Assembly (NCBI GenBank): GCA_031286695.1 | Contig: JAITTY010000017.1 | Location: 248,001 to 312,000 of the forward strand | Direction: 5' to 3' | From: Sphingobacterium sp. | Lineage (GTDB): Bacteria > Bacteroidota > Bacteroidia > Sphingobacteriales > Sphingobacteriaceae | DNA: 64,000 bases | Part shown: in pieces, positions 16,114-24,190 of the stretch | Numbering within the stretch: the first letter of the stretch is position 1 | How the letters are laid out: each line of letters begins with the position of its first letter | Made by a program: the position numbers and the translations under genes | Notes under the pieces: generated by a model | What the model was told of the DNA's origin: nothing | Seen by the model: only the letters and a program-made list of their open reading frames with translations | Databases searched by the model: none

Positions 16114-16146
16114 TAGTCCTGCAGGTTAATTGATTTAATACAAAAA

Positions 16147-16187
16147 AGTCCTTGAGTATTCAATATTCAAGGACTATATTTTTTTTA
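16147..16187. terminator. Strong terminator after the lysis-like cassette
   Basis: A 29-base near-perfect inverted repeat (16147-16175; outer arms AGTCCTTGA and TCAAGGACT, continued inward through one G-U pair) is followed by ATAT and eight T residues. A run of six A precedes it, so it can also serve the convergent gene at 16241-16813. Confidence 0.85.
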
Positions 16188-16240
16188 TGAAGGGAAGGTT
16201 TAAGGTGTTGATAATGATTTGGATACTTATGAGGGTGTAA

Positions 16241-16813
16241 TTAGTCATTGTTGAAACGGGCCTCAATAAGGTAATAATTTGCAATTTGTTTGATCTCTTT
16301 TTTGAAATCACGGTAAAGGTCAAATTGGTTGCATGCACAGATGATGGACTTCTGTAATGTGTCATTATTTATTTGTAAATAGGGACCTAATTCTTTGTAT
16401 ATGCTACTTTTTACTTTGGTTTTCAGATTATCTAATTTTTCTGGCTGAAAAATGCGAAGCACAACGGCTATTGCTTTGTAGCGATGCTGTATATCTTTAT
16501 AATTGATATATTCTCCCATGATTTGCTTAGCAGGTATATTTACAAATTGGCAATAACAATCTATAACTTTACTGATTTTAGAAAGATCAGACTCGTATAT
16601 TTTATCGATGGACCTTAATATTTCGGGGTGATTTTCTTTTAAGAAATTCATAATGAATGAATAATATAATGGGTTCATACGCTGTGAACTATTTTTTTCT
16701 GTTAATCCGATTGTTTCTTTTTTTCTTAAAATATTGTTTTGTCCGTGTGACTGATTGTGATCCAGTGCGTAAACTATGTGTTGTTTTAGACTGTGTATAA
16801 GTAGCTGTTCCAT
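16241..16813 (-). CDS. Unknown protein divergent from S24 repressor
   Basis: A 190-residue protein with no signal peptide or membrane segment and no recognised family. Composition and spacing suggest mostly alpha helices (for example MNPLYYSFIMNFLKENHP, LQKSIICACNQFDLYRDFKKEI). It carries several cysteines (DCYCQF, ICAC), not in a standard zinc-binding spacing. It is transcribed away from the S24-type regulator across a region full of repeated operator-like sequence, in the position of an early or cro-like gene of a phage switch, and is convergent with the lysis-like cassette. Its function is unknown; being regulated by the S24 protein is inferred. Confidence 0.5.
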   Translation of the reverse strand: MEQLLIHSLKQHIVYALDHNQSHGQNNILRKKETIGLTEKNSSQRMNPLYYSFIMNFLKENHPEILRSIDKIYESDLSKISKVIDCYCQFVNIPAKQIMGEYINYKDIQHRYKAIAVVLRIFQPEKLDNLKTKVKSSIYKELGPYLQINNDTLQKSIICACNQFDLYRDFKKEIKQIANYYLIEARFNND

Positions 16814-16939
16814 TTTCTTTTTCCGTTTAAGTATGAACTGATTTTTCGTTTCTTGAGTTGGTGATCCTACAAATGACTCAATCCACCAGTAGGTGCTTGA
16901 TTGTGCTGTGGATCTATAGTTTATTTTAATCTATTACTT

Positions 16940-17034
16940 GTTAAACAAAGTTAAACAAATTTGTTAATCATTCAAGTTGTTTTTAAACTTATTTTTTGTG
17001 TGTTACCTTGGGTTTTTAAACTTATTTGTTTAAC
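16940..17034. promoter_or_regulatory. Operator-like repeat array upstream of the S24 regulator
   Basis: The 10-mer GTTAAACAAA occurs twice in tandem (16940-16949, 16950-16959) and once as its exact reverse complement TTTGTTTAAC (17025-17034). A 16-base direct repeat, GTTTTTAAACTTATTT, occurs at 16979-16994 and 17012-17027, 33 bases apart. The array lies between divergent genes for the 190-aa protein and the S24 regulator, as expected for repressor-binding sites. The sequence is AT-rich, so chance contributes, but exact repeats of this length with this placement are suggestive. Confidence 0.5.
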
Positions 17035-17164
17035 TTTAATTTGTTGATAATTAGGTTTTTAGACTTTAAATATGTTTGCCTGTTTGTTTAGGTTTAATAA
17101 GTTGTGTAACTTAGTCTCAGAATGTTATGTATTTGTGTAACATTTGTTAAATATCCTATGGACT

Positions 17165-17971
17165 ATGGAAACTTATCCCAATAATAATTTTGAAGTTTTA
17201 CGCTTGGAGATGCGTGTTACCAACCGTGAATTTGCGTCGCTGTTAGGTGTACGTGAACAAGTCTACTCGCGTATAAAAAAAGGAGAGTATCCTATTGGTC
17301 TAACGATGAAAACGCGCATTCAACAAGCCTTTCCTCATATTCAGTATGATTGGTTAGTGTATGGAAAAGGAGAAAGGATAGGAGGTGGAACTTTGGTTCA
17401 GTCTGACTCCATATCGATGGTTAGCATCGGCAATGGGAAATCAATAGGATACTTTTCTGATGATGTCAAGTTTATCGATGAAAACAAGAACAATATATTT
17501 TTTGAAGTTTCTCCAGGACGATATCTGATGCAGACTAAACTTGTTACAGAGAAGGCTAAAGCAGGATATTTGTCTGGCTTTGGAGATGCTGAATATATGG
17601 ACGATTTACCGGCACATTTTATTACGGTTAATGAGTTTCATAAAGGAGCTTATCGTTCTTTTGAAGTCAGTGGGGATAGTATGACCGATGGGACTGATGC
17701 GAGTGTTTTAGACGGTGATATTGTAACTGGCCGTCTGATAAAAAGGGAGCTATGGCAATCAAAATTTCATACCCATAAATATCGTTATTGGGTTGTTGTC
17801 CACAAATATGAAGGCGTTATTATTAAAGAGATTGCCCATCATGATGTAAACAATGGAATTCTTACACTTCGCTCTCTTAATGCTGATAAAACAAGATATC
17901 CTGATTTTGAGGTAAGCCTGGACGATGTAGACCAGATTTTTAATGTTGTAGATATTAGCCGTTCGCTTTAG
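17165..17971 (+). CDS. HTH / peptidase S24 (CI/LexA-like) repressor
   Basis: A 268-residue phage-type repressor. The N-terminal 60 residues form a helix-turn-helix (TNREFASLLGVREQVYSRIKKG). The C-terminal part is a LexA/UmuD-type peptidase: Ala-Gly pair at 133-134 (AKAGYLSG) as a candidate self-cleavage site, catalytic serine S172 in VSGDSM, and lysine K221 in EGVIIKEI. Proteins of this build hold genes off until RecA-stimulated cleavage during DNA damage. The ATG at 17165 is chosen; the longer form would start at a TTG. Upstream lies an operator-like array shared with the divergent 190-aa gene. Control of the lysis-like cassette is inferred. Confidence 0.82.
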   Translation: METYPNNNFEVLRLEMRVTNREFASLLGVREQVYSRIKKGEYPIGLTMKTRIQQAFPHIQYDWLVYGKGERIGGGTLVQSDSISMVSIGNGKSIGYFSDDVKFIDENKNNIFFEVSPGRYLMQTKLVTEKAKAGYLSGFGDAEYMDDLPAHFITVNEFHKGAYRSFEVSGDSMTDGTDASVLDGDIVTGRLIKRELWQSKFHTHKYRYWVVVHKYEGVIIKEIAHHDVNNGILTLRSLNADKTRYPDFEVSLDDVDQIFNVVDISRSL

Positions 17972-18139
17972 AAAGAGCTTAACCCTCAATTTTTATCGTT
18001 TTTACGGTTCGTCTTTTAACACCAAAGTTTAGGCAATGGATCTTTTTACGTCATATATAGGTGCTCAGTAAATTGATTCAATTGTACTCTTCTAAACCTA
18101 AAAGTACTTAGTTTGAGCTTTCTACTGCTTTTTGCTAAA

Positions 18140-18186
18140 AAATATAGAAATAAAAGCTAATTTAATTAGTTTTTATTTCTATATTT
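18140..18186. repeat. Long hairpin, 22-bp stem
   Basis: Arms AAATATAGAAATAAAA (18140-18155) and its exact complement (18171-18186) continue through one G-U position and CTAAT/ATTAG to a three-base loop. The stem is 22 pairs long. It lies 168 bases after the S24 repressor stop. It may be a transcription terminator, an RNA stabiliser or part of a small mobile repeat; both arms are AT-rich. Confidence 0.7.
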
Positions 18187-18197
18187 GACTATCAATT

Positions 18198-18320
18198 GAA
18201 CGTATACGAACATGTTGTTGCGTGCTATTTTAGCGTTCCTAGTATATATATAGCGTTAAGACAGCTGATAACGTAACAAGAATATTGGTTGCTCATTATT
18301 CAAGCATGTTCGTAGCGTTC
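18198..18320. repeat. Spaced inverted repeat enclosing about 90 bases
   Basis: GAACG-TAT-ACGAACATG (18198-18214) pairs with CATGTTCGT-AG-CGTTC (18305-18320): 14 complementary positions interrupted by a 3/2-base mismatch. It encloses about 90 bases with no gene. It could be the ends of a miniature element, a recombination site or the outer stem of a structured RNA. Confidence 0.45.
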
Positions 18321-18381
18321 AAAAGAAATAATAGGATATATATAAAGATTATTTTTGGCGCTGCATACGTCCCTACCAATG

Positions 18382-18885
18382 TTAATCTTTTACAAAACTT
18401 ACATCAGTTATTGTATAAGAGAAGTTATCTTTTTCCCGCTCATTCTCAGGTTTCTCCAATTCACTGTAATGCACTGTTCCGGTCATCTTGAACGTTGTAT
18501 GGGAATCTAGATTGTTTTTCTCGCCATTATTGTCAAATACGTAAAAATTTTTGAGTGTATAATTTTTCTGATCAGCAGGAAGGTCAAATAACACATTGTT
18601 TTTTTCTGTTCCAACTGGTAAGATCACGCTGAAAGCAGTGAATTTTTCTGAGCTGAAGGCATGGGATTTGACCACAAAATTCATAGCCATGGTTTTTGAT
18701 TTGCCTGATGAGAAGGTAAAAGAAGGCGCATCAAACTCACCTGTTAATTCAATGGTTTTATTTTGATTGTCATAGTTTGATTCGATAGCTTTTACCGTAT
18801 CAACAGAACCGCCATTGCAAGACGCTAACAGTGTCAAACCAGATGACACTAATAATAATGCTGAAATTAAGTGTTTTGTTTTCAT
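18382..18885 (-). CDS. Predicted lipoprotein, unknown function
   Basis: A 167-residue lipoprotein with a signal peptide ending in LTLLASC. The mature part is beta-rich with a low-complexity start (NGGSVDTVKAIESNYDNQNK) and several FxF strands (SFTFSS, TTFKMTGTVHYSEL). No family is recognised. It is monocistronic, with 281 bases to the next upstream gene. Confidence 0.65.
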   Translation of the reverse strand: MKTKHLISALLLVSSGLTLLASCNGGSVDTVKAIESNYDNQNKTIELTGEFDAPSFTFSSGKSKTMAMNFVVKSHAFSSEKFTAFSVILPVGTEKNNVLFDLPADQKNYTLKNFYVFDNNGEKNNLDSHTTFKMTGTVHYSELEKPENEREKDNFSYTITDVSFVKD

Positions 18886-19166
18886 GTCAAAAATTATTAA
18901 TTGAGAGATATTTAAAGCTTCTTTTTTTGTAGCTCAATAGATCTGCATCCAAAATGACGCTGACTTATACGATCTACTTGTTATCTTTTATAAAGGTAAT
19001 ATATTGGAAAATAGATATTAGCGTATGATTTAAATTCGTTGGGTGCAAATTTAAATTCGCTTACTCAACAATTGTTTTCGTTTTGTGGAAAGGGAAGCTT
19101 TTGGGTTTTATTGCTCGTAATAAAGCGCTATTGAGTTGATTTTGTGTAACTGGCACCGTTTTCTAA

Positions 19167-19664
19167 CTAGGTTTTTGATTTAAAGAAGACGAGGTTAATA
19201 ATCAAGAAGACTAAGGTTATAACAGAACAGTATGTTCGGATATTGTTCCAGAATACCCAAGGTCTTTCAAAGGTCTCACGCATAATTTTTATAGATTTTT
19301 CTGAAGCAATCGATAAGTCTATTGATGCTAATTGATTATTTAAAGGGACATTTTGTATTCCCGTAATTACAAATACTCCAAGGATATAGCTCAAACTCGC
19401 TGCCAGTATTAAATAGAACTTTGGTGAATGGATATCAAACAATAATACTGTAGAAATTGCTAATAGAATTGGTGCTCCCAAGAAGCAACAATAAAAAGCA
19501 GGATTCAGTATTTCTCTATTGATATTTTGCATGGCCATCAGATAAGCCCTGTCATTAAGTTTATGCAGACCCAAGTTGACCGAAAATGTATAAGAAAAGA
19601 ATAAACCAGATATGATGGCCGAGAAGATTGTTGCCAGCGCCAAAATGATGTCCTGTAATTTCAT
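19167..19664 (-). CDS. DUF1772 (anthrone oxygenase-like) membrane protein
   Basis: A 165-residue four-helix membrane protein of the DUF1772 family. The FSYTFSVNLGLHKLNDRAYLMAMQNINREILNP block and the later NVPLNNQL motif, with a conserved ERPWVFWNNIRT segment before the last helix, are characteristic. Some relatives are called anthrone oxygenases; the activity in bacteria is not established. An AraC regulator gene lies 203 bases upstream on the same strand and may control it. Confidence 0.8.
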   Translation of the reverse strand: MKLQDIILALATIFSAIISGLFFSYTFSVNLGLHKLNDRAYLMAMQNINREILNPAFYCCFLGAPILLAISTVLLFDIHSPKFYLILAASLSYILGVFVITGIQNVPLNNQLASIDLSIASEKSIKIMRETFERPWVFWNNIRTYCSVITLVFLIINLVFFKSKT

Positions 19665-19867
19665 GTTTCTATTTGTTTTAATTGTGAGATTCGTTTGCTA
19701 AACTTACTTCAGTTGATATGCAGGCGTATCAAAATATTATTTTAAAGTCTATTTCGTAAAGAGTATAGACTTTGAAAAAACACCAATACCGATGTTGATC
19801 TACCCGGCATCTGTACAAAGGTTGGAATAAGCGCTGAAGTAAAATAGAATAAAAACGACACAGTTTA

Positions 19868-20638
19868 TCATTTGTTAAAGGAAGCTGGAGTTGAACCTGT
19901 AAAGGCTTTAAATACACGGATGAAATGAGACTGATCCGAGAAGCCATTTTCGTAAACAATATCCGTTAGTCTGTGAAAGTCTTTACTGGTTAATTGTTTC
20001 AGAGAGGTTTGAAATTGTACTATCTTAGCAAATTGTTTAGCAGTCAATCCCGTCTCTTTAAGAAATCTGCGTTCAAAGGTTCGGATGTTCAGTCGCTCCT
20101 CCTTGGCAATTTCTCCAATGGCAACCTGACCATTGTTTTCGATGATATTTAGGATAGCCTGTTTAATTGAAAAGTCTAGATGATCCTTCTTGGTATTAAA
20201 AAGGTGGAGAAGAAAATCGGATAGCACGCGGATGTTGTTGCTATAGTTTGAGGAGGAAGATAATTCAGTAATCAATTGACGGATGTCTGCATTTGGCGTG
20301 GCTTCTAAATAATAACAGCTGTCATTTATGCTTTCTGGATGTATATCCCAAAACGCACGTAACACAAAAGGATAAAATTTGAAAACTATAATTTGAAAGG
20401 GGCCAGCTACATTGATCGTAATAGGTGTTATCGTTTGACCATATAAGAAAATATGGGGCATTTTTTTATTATGGGGGCTAATGAGAAAGTCTCCTTTTGA
20501 TCGTTGGAATAACAAGCCCGGGTATCCGTCAGCATAAAAAGGTAAGTTACTACGATATTCATCGGTACTTTCAAATACCAAGATTTCTTTTACAAATAAT
20601 GCAATGGATTTGTCGGGATGGATAATTTTAGGATTCAT
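19868..20638 (-). CDS. AraC-family regulator with DUF6597-type N terminus
   Basis: A 256-residue regulator. The N-terminal domain (IIHPDKSIALFVKEILVFE, YADGYPGLLFQRS) is of the DUF6597 type, also seen in the regulator at 4889-5647. The C-terminal HTH carries EERLNIRTFERRFLKETGLTAKQFAKI and FSDQSHFIRVFKAFTGSTPASF. The ATG at 20638 is used; the codon before it is a TTG. It probably acts on the DUF1772 gene downstream. Confidence 0.86.
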   Translation of the reverse strand: MNPKIIHPDKSIALFVKEILVFESTDEYRSNLPFYADGYPGLLFQRSKGDFLISPHNKKMPHIFLYGQTITPITINVAGPFQIIVFKFYPFVLRAFWDIHPESINDSCYYLEATPNADIRQLITELSSSSNYSNNIRVLSDFLLHLFNTKKDHLDFSIKQAILNIIENNGQVAIGEIAKEERLNIRTFERRFLKETGLTAKQFAKIVQFQTSLKQLTSKDFHRLTDIVYENGFSDQSHFIRVFKAFTGSTPASFNK

Positions 20639-20784
20639 CAATTAACTGTATTGGCTTTGAATTACGAATTGTCATATACATCTTATACGGAAATATCCAA
20701 TAAGAGCTGATATTGCCATCGGATTTTCATTAGCTGATTTATCATGATATAGCACATTTCAAACATATGTGAATGTAATCCGGC

Positions 20785-21696
20785 TTATTTAAAATAATAA
20801 AGGGGCTTTTCTCTTCTCACTTGAAATAATTGTGCGTTTTTTAATAATTTAACACAATTATTTTGCCAATAGTTGGCGATCCAATTCGAATCCAATGAAG
20901 GATTATAATGACTTAGATCACTTTTTAAAACAATAGAATCCACCGGTATTCCAATATTCCAAATGCTGATTTTGCCGTAACGTCCCTTATAAGGAGGTAT
21001 ATAACATTTGATAACCTGTACACAACTATCACCAGCGGAATAATTATAGCTGTCGAAATTATCTATTGTTGCGATGCTGATTTTTCGGTAATCCGCATCT
21101 ATTGCAAAGAGTTCTGAATGTGTTTCGATTATTTCTCCGCAAATTGAGTTCATGGATTTTTCTTCGTTCCAGAGGTATTGAATGGGAAAACTCTGCTTAT
21201 AAAATGCGGTTTTACCATTTATTTTAACTGTTTTGCTATTGTGATATTCACCTACCTCAATAAAGTTTTCAACTTTTGGATTAAACAAATAGGTATGTTC
21301 TTGCCATTTCTTGTTCCATACAATATCTTTAAAACCGTCATTATTCTGATCGGCAAAAGACAGTCCTGAATTATTGGTCTGATACTCCATATCTCGCATA
21401 ATAAGATGCCATTGATGATTGTGCAGTTTTTCAATCTGAAAAAAACAGTTTGAGTCATTCTTAAAGACGGATAATCTATAACACTTATTTGCTATCAAAG
21501 TGCAGTCTTGTTCTTTGAGGTTGTACTCCGAGATTTTCAGGCTATCAATTTCCTGATAGACCAGAAACGAATCTGGTAGGTGCACCTGTTTATTTTGAGA
21601 GGTACAACTAAAAAATGCCATGGCAAATAGTCCCAGCAACCATAACCAGTGTTGCTTTATTATTTTGGGGCGAGTCTGCTGTTTGAGATAGCTCAT
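20785..21696 (-). CDS. Lipoprotein with one Ca-binding-like DxNxDG motif
   Basis: A 303-residue protein with an N-terminal basic stretch, a membrane segment and a lipobox (LFAMAFFSC), so it should be a lipoprotein with an unusually long n-region. A single DQNNDGFKDI motif (about residues 115-124) looks like one FG-GAP/VCBS or EF-hand-like calcium-binding loop, followed by a strand-rich domain. No enzyme motif is visible and the family is not recognised. Confidence 0.6.
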   Translation of the reverse strand: MSYLKQQTRPKIIKQHWLWLLGLFAMAFFSCTSQNKQVHLPDSFLVYQEIDSLKISEYNLKEQDCTLIANKCYRLSVFKNDSNCFFQIEKLHNHQWHLIMRDMEYQTNNSGLSFADQNNDGFKDIVWNKKWQEHTYLFNPKVENFIEVGEYHNSKTVKINGKTAFYKQSFPIQYLWNEEKSMNSICGEIIETHSELFAIDADYRKISIATIDNFDSYNYSAGDSCVQVIKCYIPPYKGRYGKISIWNIGIPVDSIVLKSDLSHYNPSLDSNWIANYWQNNCVKLLKNAQLFQVRREKPLYYFK

Positions 21697-21854
21697 GCTA
21701 ATTTAAGTTTGTCGTTAGGTTTTATTGATCGAAGGATTAAGTTTCTATTTTAATCATTTGTTAACAGCGATAGGAGGTGATTTAAGATTAGTCGAGTTGC
21801 TAATTATTTAATATGAAGTGGCTTTTTGTTGTTATGTTTAAAATGGTTTTATCG

Positions 21855-22976
21855 CTACGGTTGGCTTCTTGTATAAGAGTTTATGCTCAGGTCGGCCATT
21901 GAGAGCGTTTTTAGAAGTTCTCTCGCCGCAGCGCCTCCGGCACGGTTTGCACCGATAGTTGATGCGGATGGGCCATAACCGACGAGATGAATTCTAGGTT
22001 CTTTAGCGACCATGGTAGCCAGCCTGCCGGCCATTTGAATACCGCCTTGCTCTTCTTTTGGTAGCACTGTATCCAAATGGCTTAAAGAACTTTTAAAGCC
22101 TGTGTTCCACAATATAACATCGGCTCTTTCTTCTCGTCCGTCTTCCCATTTGATTCCTGTTTTGGTTATTTCTTTAAACATGGGAAAACGTTTAAGTACA
22201 CCGCGTTTTTCCATTTCCTGGATTTCAGCGGAGTAGGGAAGTCCTGTAACGGAGACCACTGATAAAGGAGGAAGTCCTTGCCTAACGCGTTCCTCTACCA
22301 TGGCAACAGCATTGTGTCCCGCCATGTCATCAAATGGCCCTTCTCTAAATAAAGGTTGCCGTCTTGTAACCCATGTCGTGGTCGTTATTTGTGAGATTTG
22401 ATCGAGTAGCTGGATGGCAGAGATGCCACCACCAACAACAATTACATGTTTGCCTCGAAAATAATCTGCAGTTTTGAAGTCTTTTGTATGGAGCTGTTCT
22501 CCCTGAAATAACTCTGCTCCTGGATAAGCAGGGATGTAAGGGCTTCCCCATGTTCCCGTTGCATTAATAATACCAAGAGCAGAGAAAAGTGTTTCTGAGG
22601 TATCAATATAAAAGCGATCCCCAGCCTCATATACCTTTTCTACTTTAACAGGTCGATATACTTGAAGTCCAAATTTCTTTTCATAAAGTTCAAAATAATG
22701 GGGAACGGCGGTGTTGGCCTGAACTTCGGTATTATTTGTCGATAAAGTTTCCTCAAACGACATGCCTGGCAAATCGTGTATTTTATTGACAGTGCTTAAG
22801 GTGAGTGAGTTCCAGCGAAATTGCCAGGCACCACCAGCGTTGGGGGCTTCATCTAAAATAATGAAATCCTGCCCGATTTTAAGCCCCAGTTTTTTTAAAT
22901 GATAAGCAGCGGAAAGTCCTGCCTGACCAGCGCCGATGACTGCAATTTTTGTTTTATAACGAATGTTTTTTAGCAT
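21855..22976 (-). CDS. NAD(P)/FAD-dependent oxidoreductase (FMO-like)
   Basis: A 373-residue flavoprotein. It has the FAD-binding GAGQAG motif (residues 15-20) with the GGAWQFRW segment, and a second dinucleotide-binding GGGISAIQ motif for NAD(P)H in the middle. The late GYGPSASTIGANRAG segment resembles flavin-binding monooxygenases and YhiN/CzcO-like oxidoreductases. It lies 13 bases after the LLM-class flavin oxidoreductase gene, so both are likely in one operon. Substrate unknown. Confidence 0.82.
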   Translation of the reverse strand: MLKNIRYKTKIAVIGAGQAGLSAAYHLKKLGLKIGQDFIILDEAPNAGGAWQFRWNSLTLSTVNKIHDLPGMSFEETLSTNNTEVQANTAVPHYFELYEKKFGLQVYRPVKVEKVYEAGDRFYIDTSETLFSALGIINATGTWGSPYIPAYPGAELFQGEQLHTKDFKTADYFRGKHVIVVGGGISAIQLLDQISQITTTTWVTRRQPLFREGPFDDMAGHNAVAMVEERVRQGLPPLSVVSVTGLPYSAEIQEMEKRGVLKRFPMFKEITKTGIKWEDGREERADVILWNTGFKSSLSHLDTVLPKEEQGGIQMAGRLATMVAKEPRIHLVGYGPSASTIGANRAGGAAARELLKTLSMADLSINSYTRSQP

Positions 22977-22989
22977 AAATGCAGTATAA

Positions 22990-24012
22990 TTAGCGCCAGC
23001 CCAGTTCGGGAGCCACGTGTTCCAGGATAGCGGAGAGAATATGTACGTTGTAATCTACCCCTAGAGTATTCGGGATGGTCAAAAGCAGCGTGTCAGCTTC
23101 CTGTATGGCTTCATCCTGTGCTAATTCTTTAACGAGCTGATCTGGCTCAGCAGCATAGCTTCGACCAAAAATGGTTCTTTTGTCTGACTCAATAACGCCA
23201 ATTTTATCCGATTTGTCCGCTTCTTGTCCGAAGTAATAGCGATCTAAATCGTCTACTAAAGCAAAAATGGATCGGCTGACTGAAACCCTGGGTTCTCCGG
23301 GGTGCCCAGATTCCTTCCAAGCTTCTTTGTATAACCGAATCTGTTCTGCTTGCTGAATATGAAAAGGTTTGCCATTTTCATCATACTTCAAGGTAGAACT
23401 TTGAAGATTCATTCTATTATGAGCAGCCCATACCGCGGTGGCATTGGATGCTGCTCCCCACCATATGCGATCTCGTAATCCATCCGAATGAGGTTCTAGC
23501 CTAAGTAAGCCTGGGGGATTTGGAAACATTGGGTAAGGATTTGGTTCGGCGAAACCAATACCATTTAGTTTTTCCAAAAACTCCAACGCTTTCTTCCGGC
23601 CCATATCGGCATCTGTCTCGCCTTCCGTTATATCGTAACCGAAATAACGCCAGCCGTCTATTACCTGTTCAGGCGAGCCTCTACTGATACCTAGCTGTAA
23701 TCTGCCACCCGAAATTAAGTCGGCAGCTCCCGCATCCTCCACCATGTAAAGCGGGTTTTCATAACGCATGTCGATTACACCCGTTCCAATCTCGATTTTG
23801 GAGGTTTTGGCTCCAATGGCCGATAATAATGGAAAAGGGGAAGCTAACTGATTCGCAAAATGGTGTACACGGAAATAAGCGCCGTCTAATCCTATTTCTT
23901 CGGCTGCTACCGCTAAATCTATTGATTGCAGCAGGGTGTCGCTCGCCGTCTGCGTGCTGTATGCAGGATGCTTGGACCAATGTCCAAAAGATAAAAAGCC
24001 TAGTTTTTTCAT
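22990..24012 (-). CDS. LLM-class flavin-dependent oxidoreductase
   Basis: A 340-residue TIM-barrel protein of the bacterial luciferase-like family. The conserved blocks are AAEEIGLDGAYFRVHHF near the start, SKIEIGTGVIDMRYENPLYMVEDAGAADLISGGRLQLGISRGSP in the first third and GRSYAAEPDQLVKEL late in the protein. These enzymes use reduced FMN or F420; Bacteroidota normally use FMN. The neighbouring FAD/NAD(P)H oxidoreductase gene could supply reducing power or act on the same substrate. Which substrate is not clear. Confidence 0.85.
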   Translation of the reverse strand: MKKLGFLSFGHWSKHPAYSTQTASDTLLQSIDLAVAAEEIGLDGAYFRVHHFANQLASPFPLLSAIGAKTSKIEIGTGVIDMRYENPLYMVEDAGAADLISGGRLQLGISRGSPEQVIDGWRYFGYDITEGETDADMGRKKALEFLEKLNGIGFAEPNPYPMFPNPPGLLRLEPHSDGLRDRIWWGAASNATAVWAAHNRMNLQSSTLKYDENGKPFHIQQAEQIRLYKEAWKESGHPGEPRVSVSRSIFALVDDLDRYYFGQEADKSDKIGVIESDKRTIFGRSYAAEPDQLVKELAQDEAIQEADTLLLTIPNTLGVDYNVHILSAILEHVAPELGWR

Positions 24013-24190
24013 AAATCACAAAGCGATTTGATGTCAATCAAATTTAACAAATGTTGCTGTTATCTCAGTGATATGGATTGTCCGGTGGATGTAAATAATA
24101 TCGGATTTGAACTGATTTGCCAAATGACAAGTAAGCTGTGTTCCAAAAAAGGTAAATTTGTGTATTATAAAATTAAATAAGTGATTGAGG

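Larger units (their letters stand above)
17972..18381. other. Gene-free region with two inverted repeats
   Basis: About 410 bases between the S24 repressor gene and a convergent lipoprotein gene. It contains a 47-base hairpin (18140-18186) and a spaced inverted repeat (18198-18214 with 18305-18320), annotated separately. No coding sequence could be supported. Confidence 0.5.

Noticed and set aside
14590..17971. Intact prophage
   Set aside because: No integrase, terminase, capsid, portal or tail gene is present, and the flanking genes are ordinary chromosomal genes.
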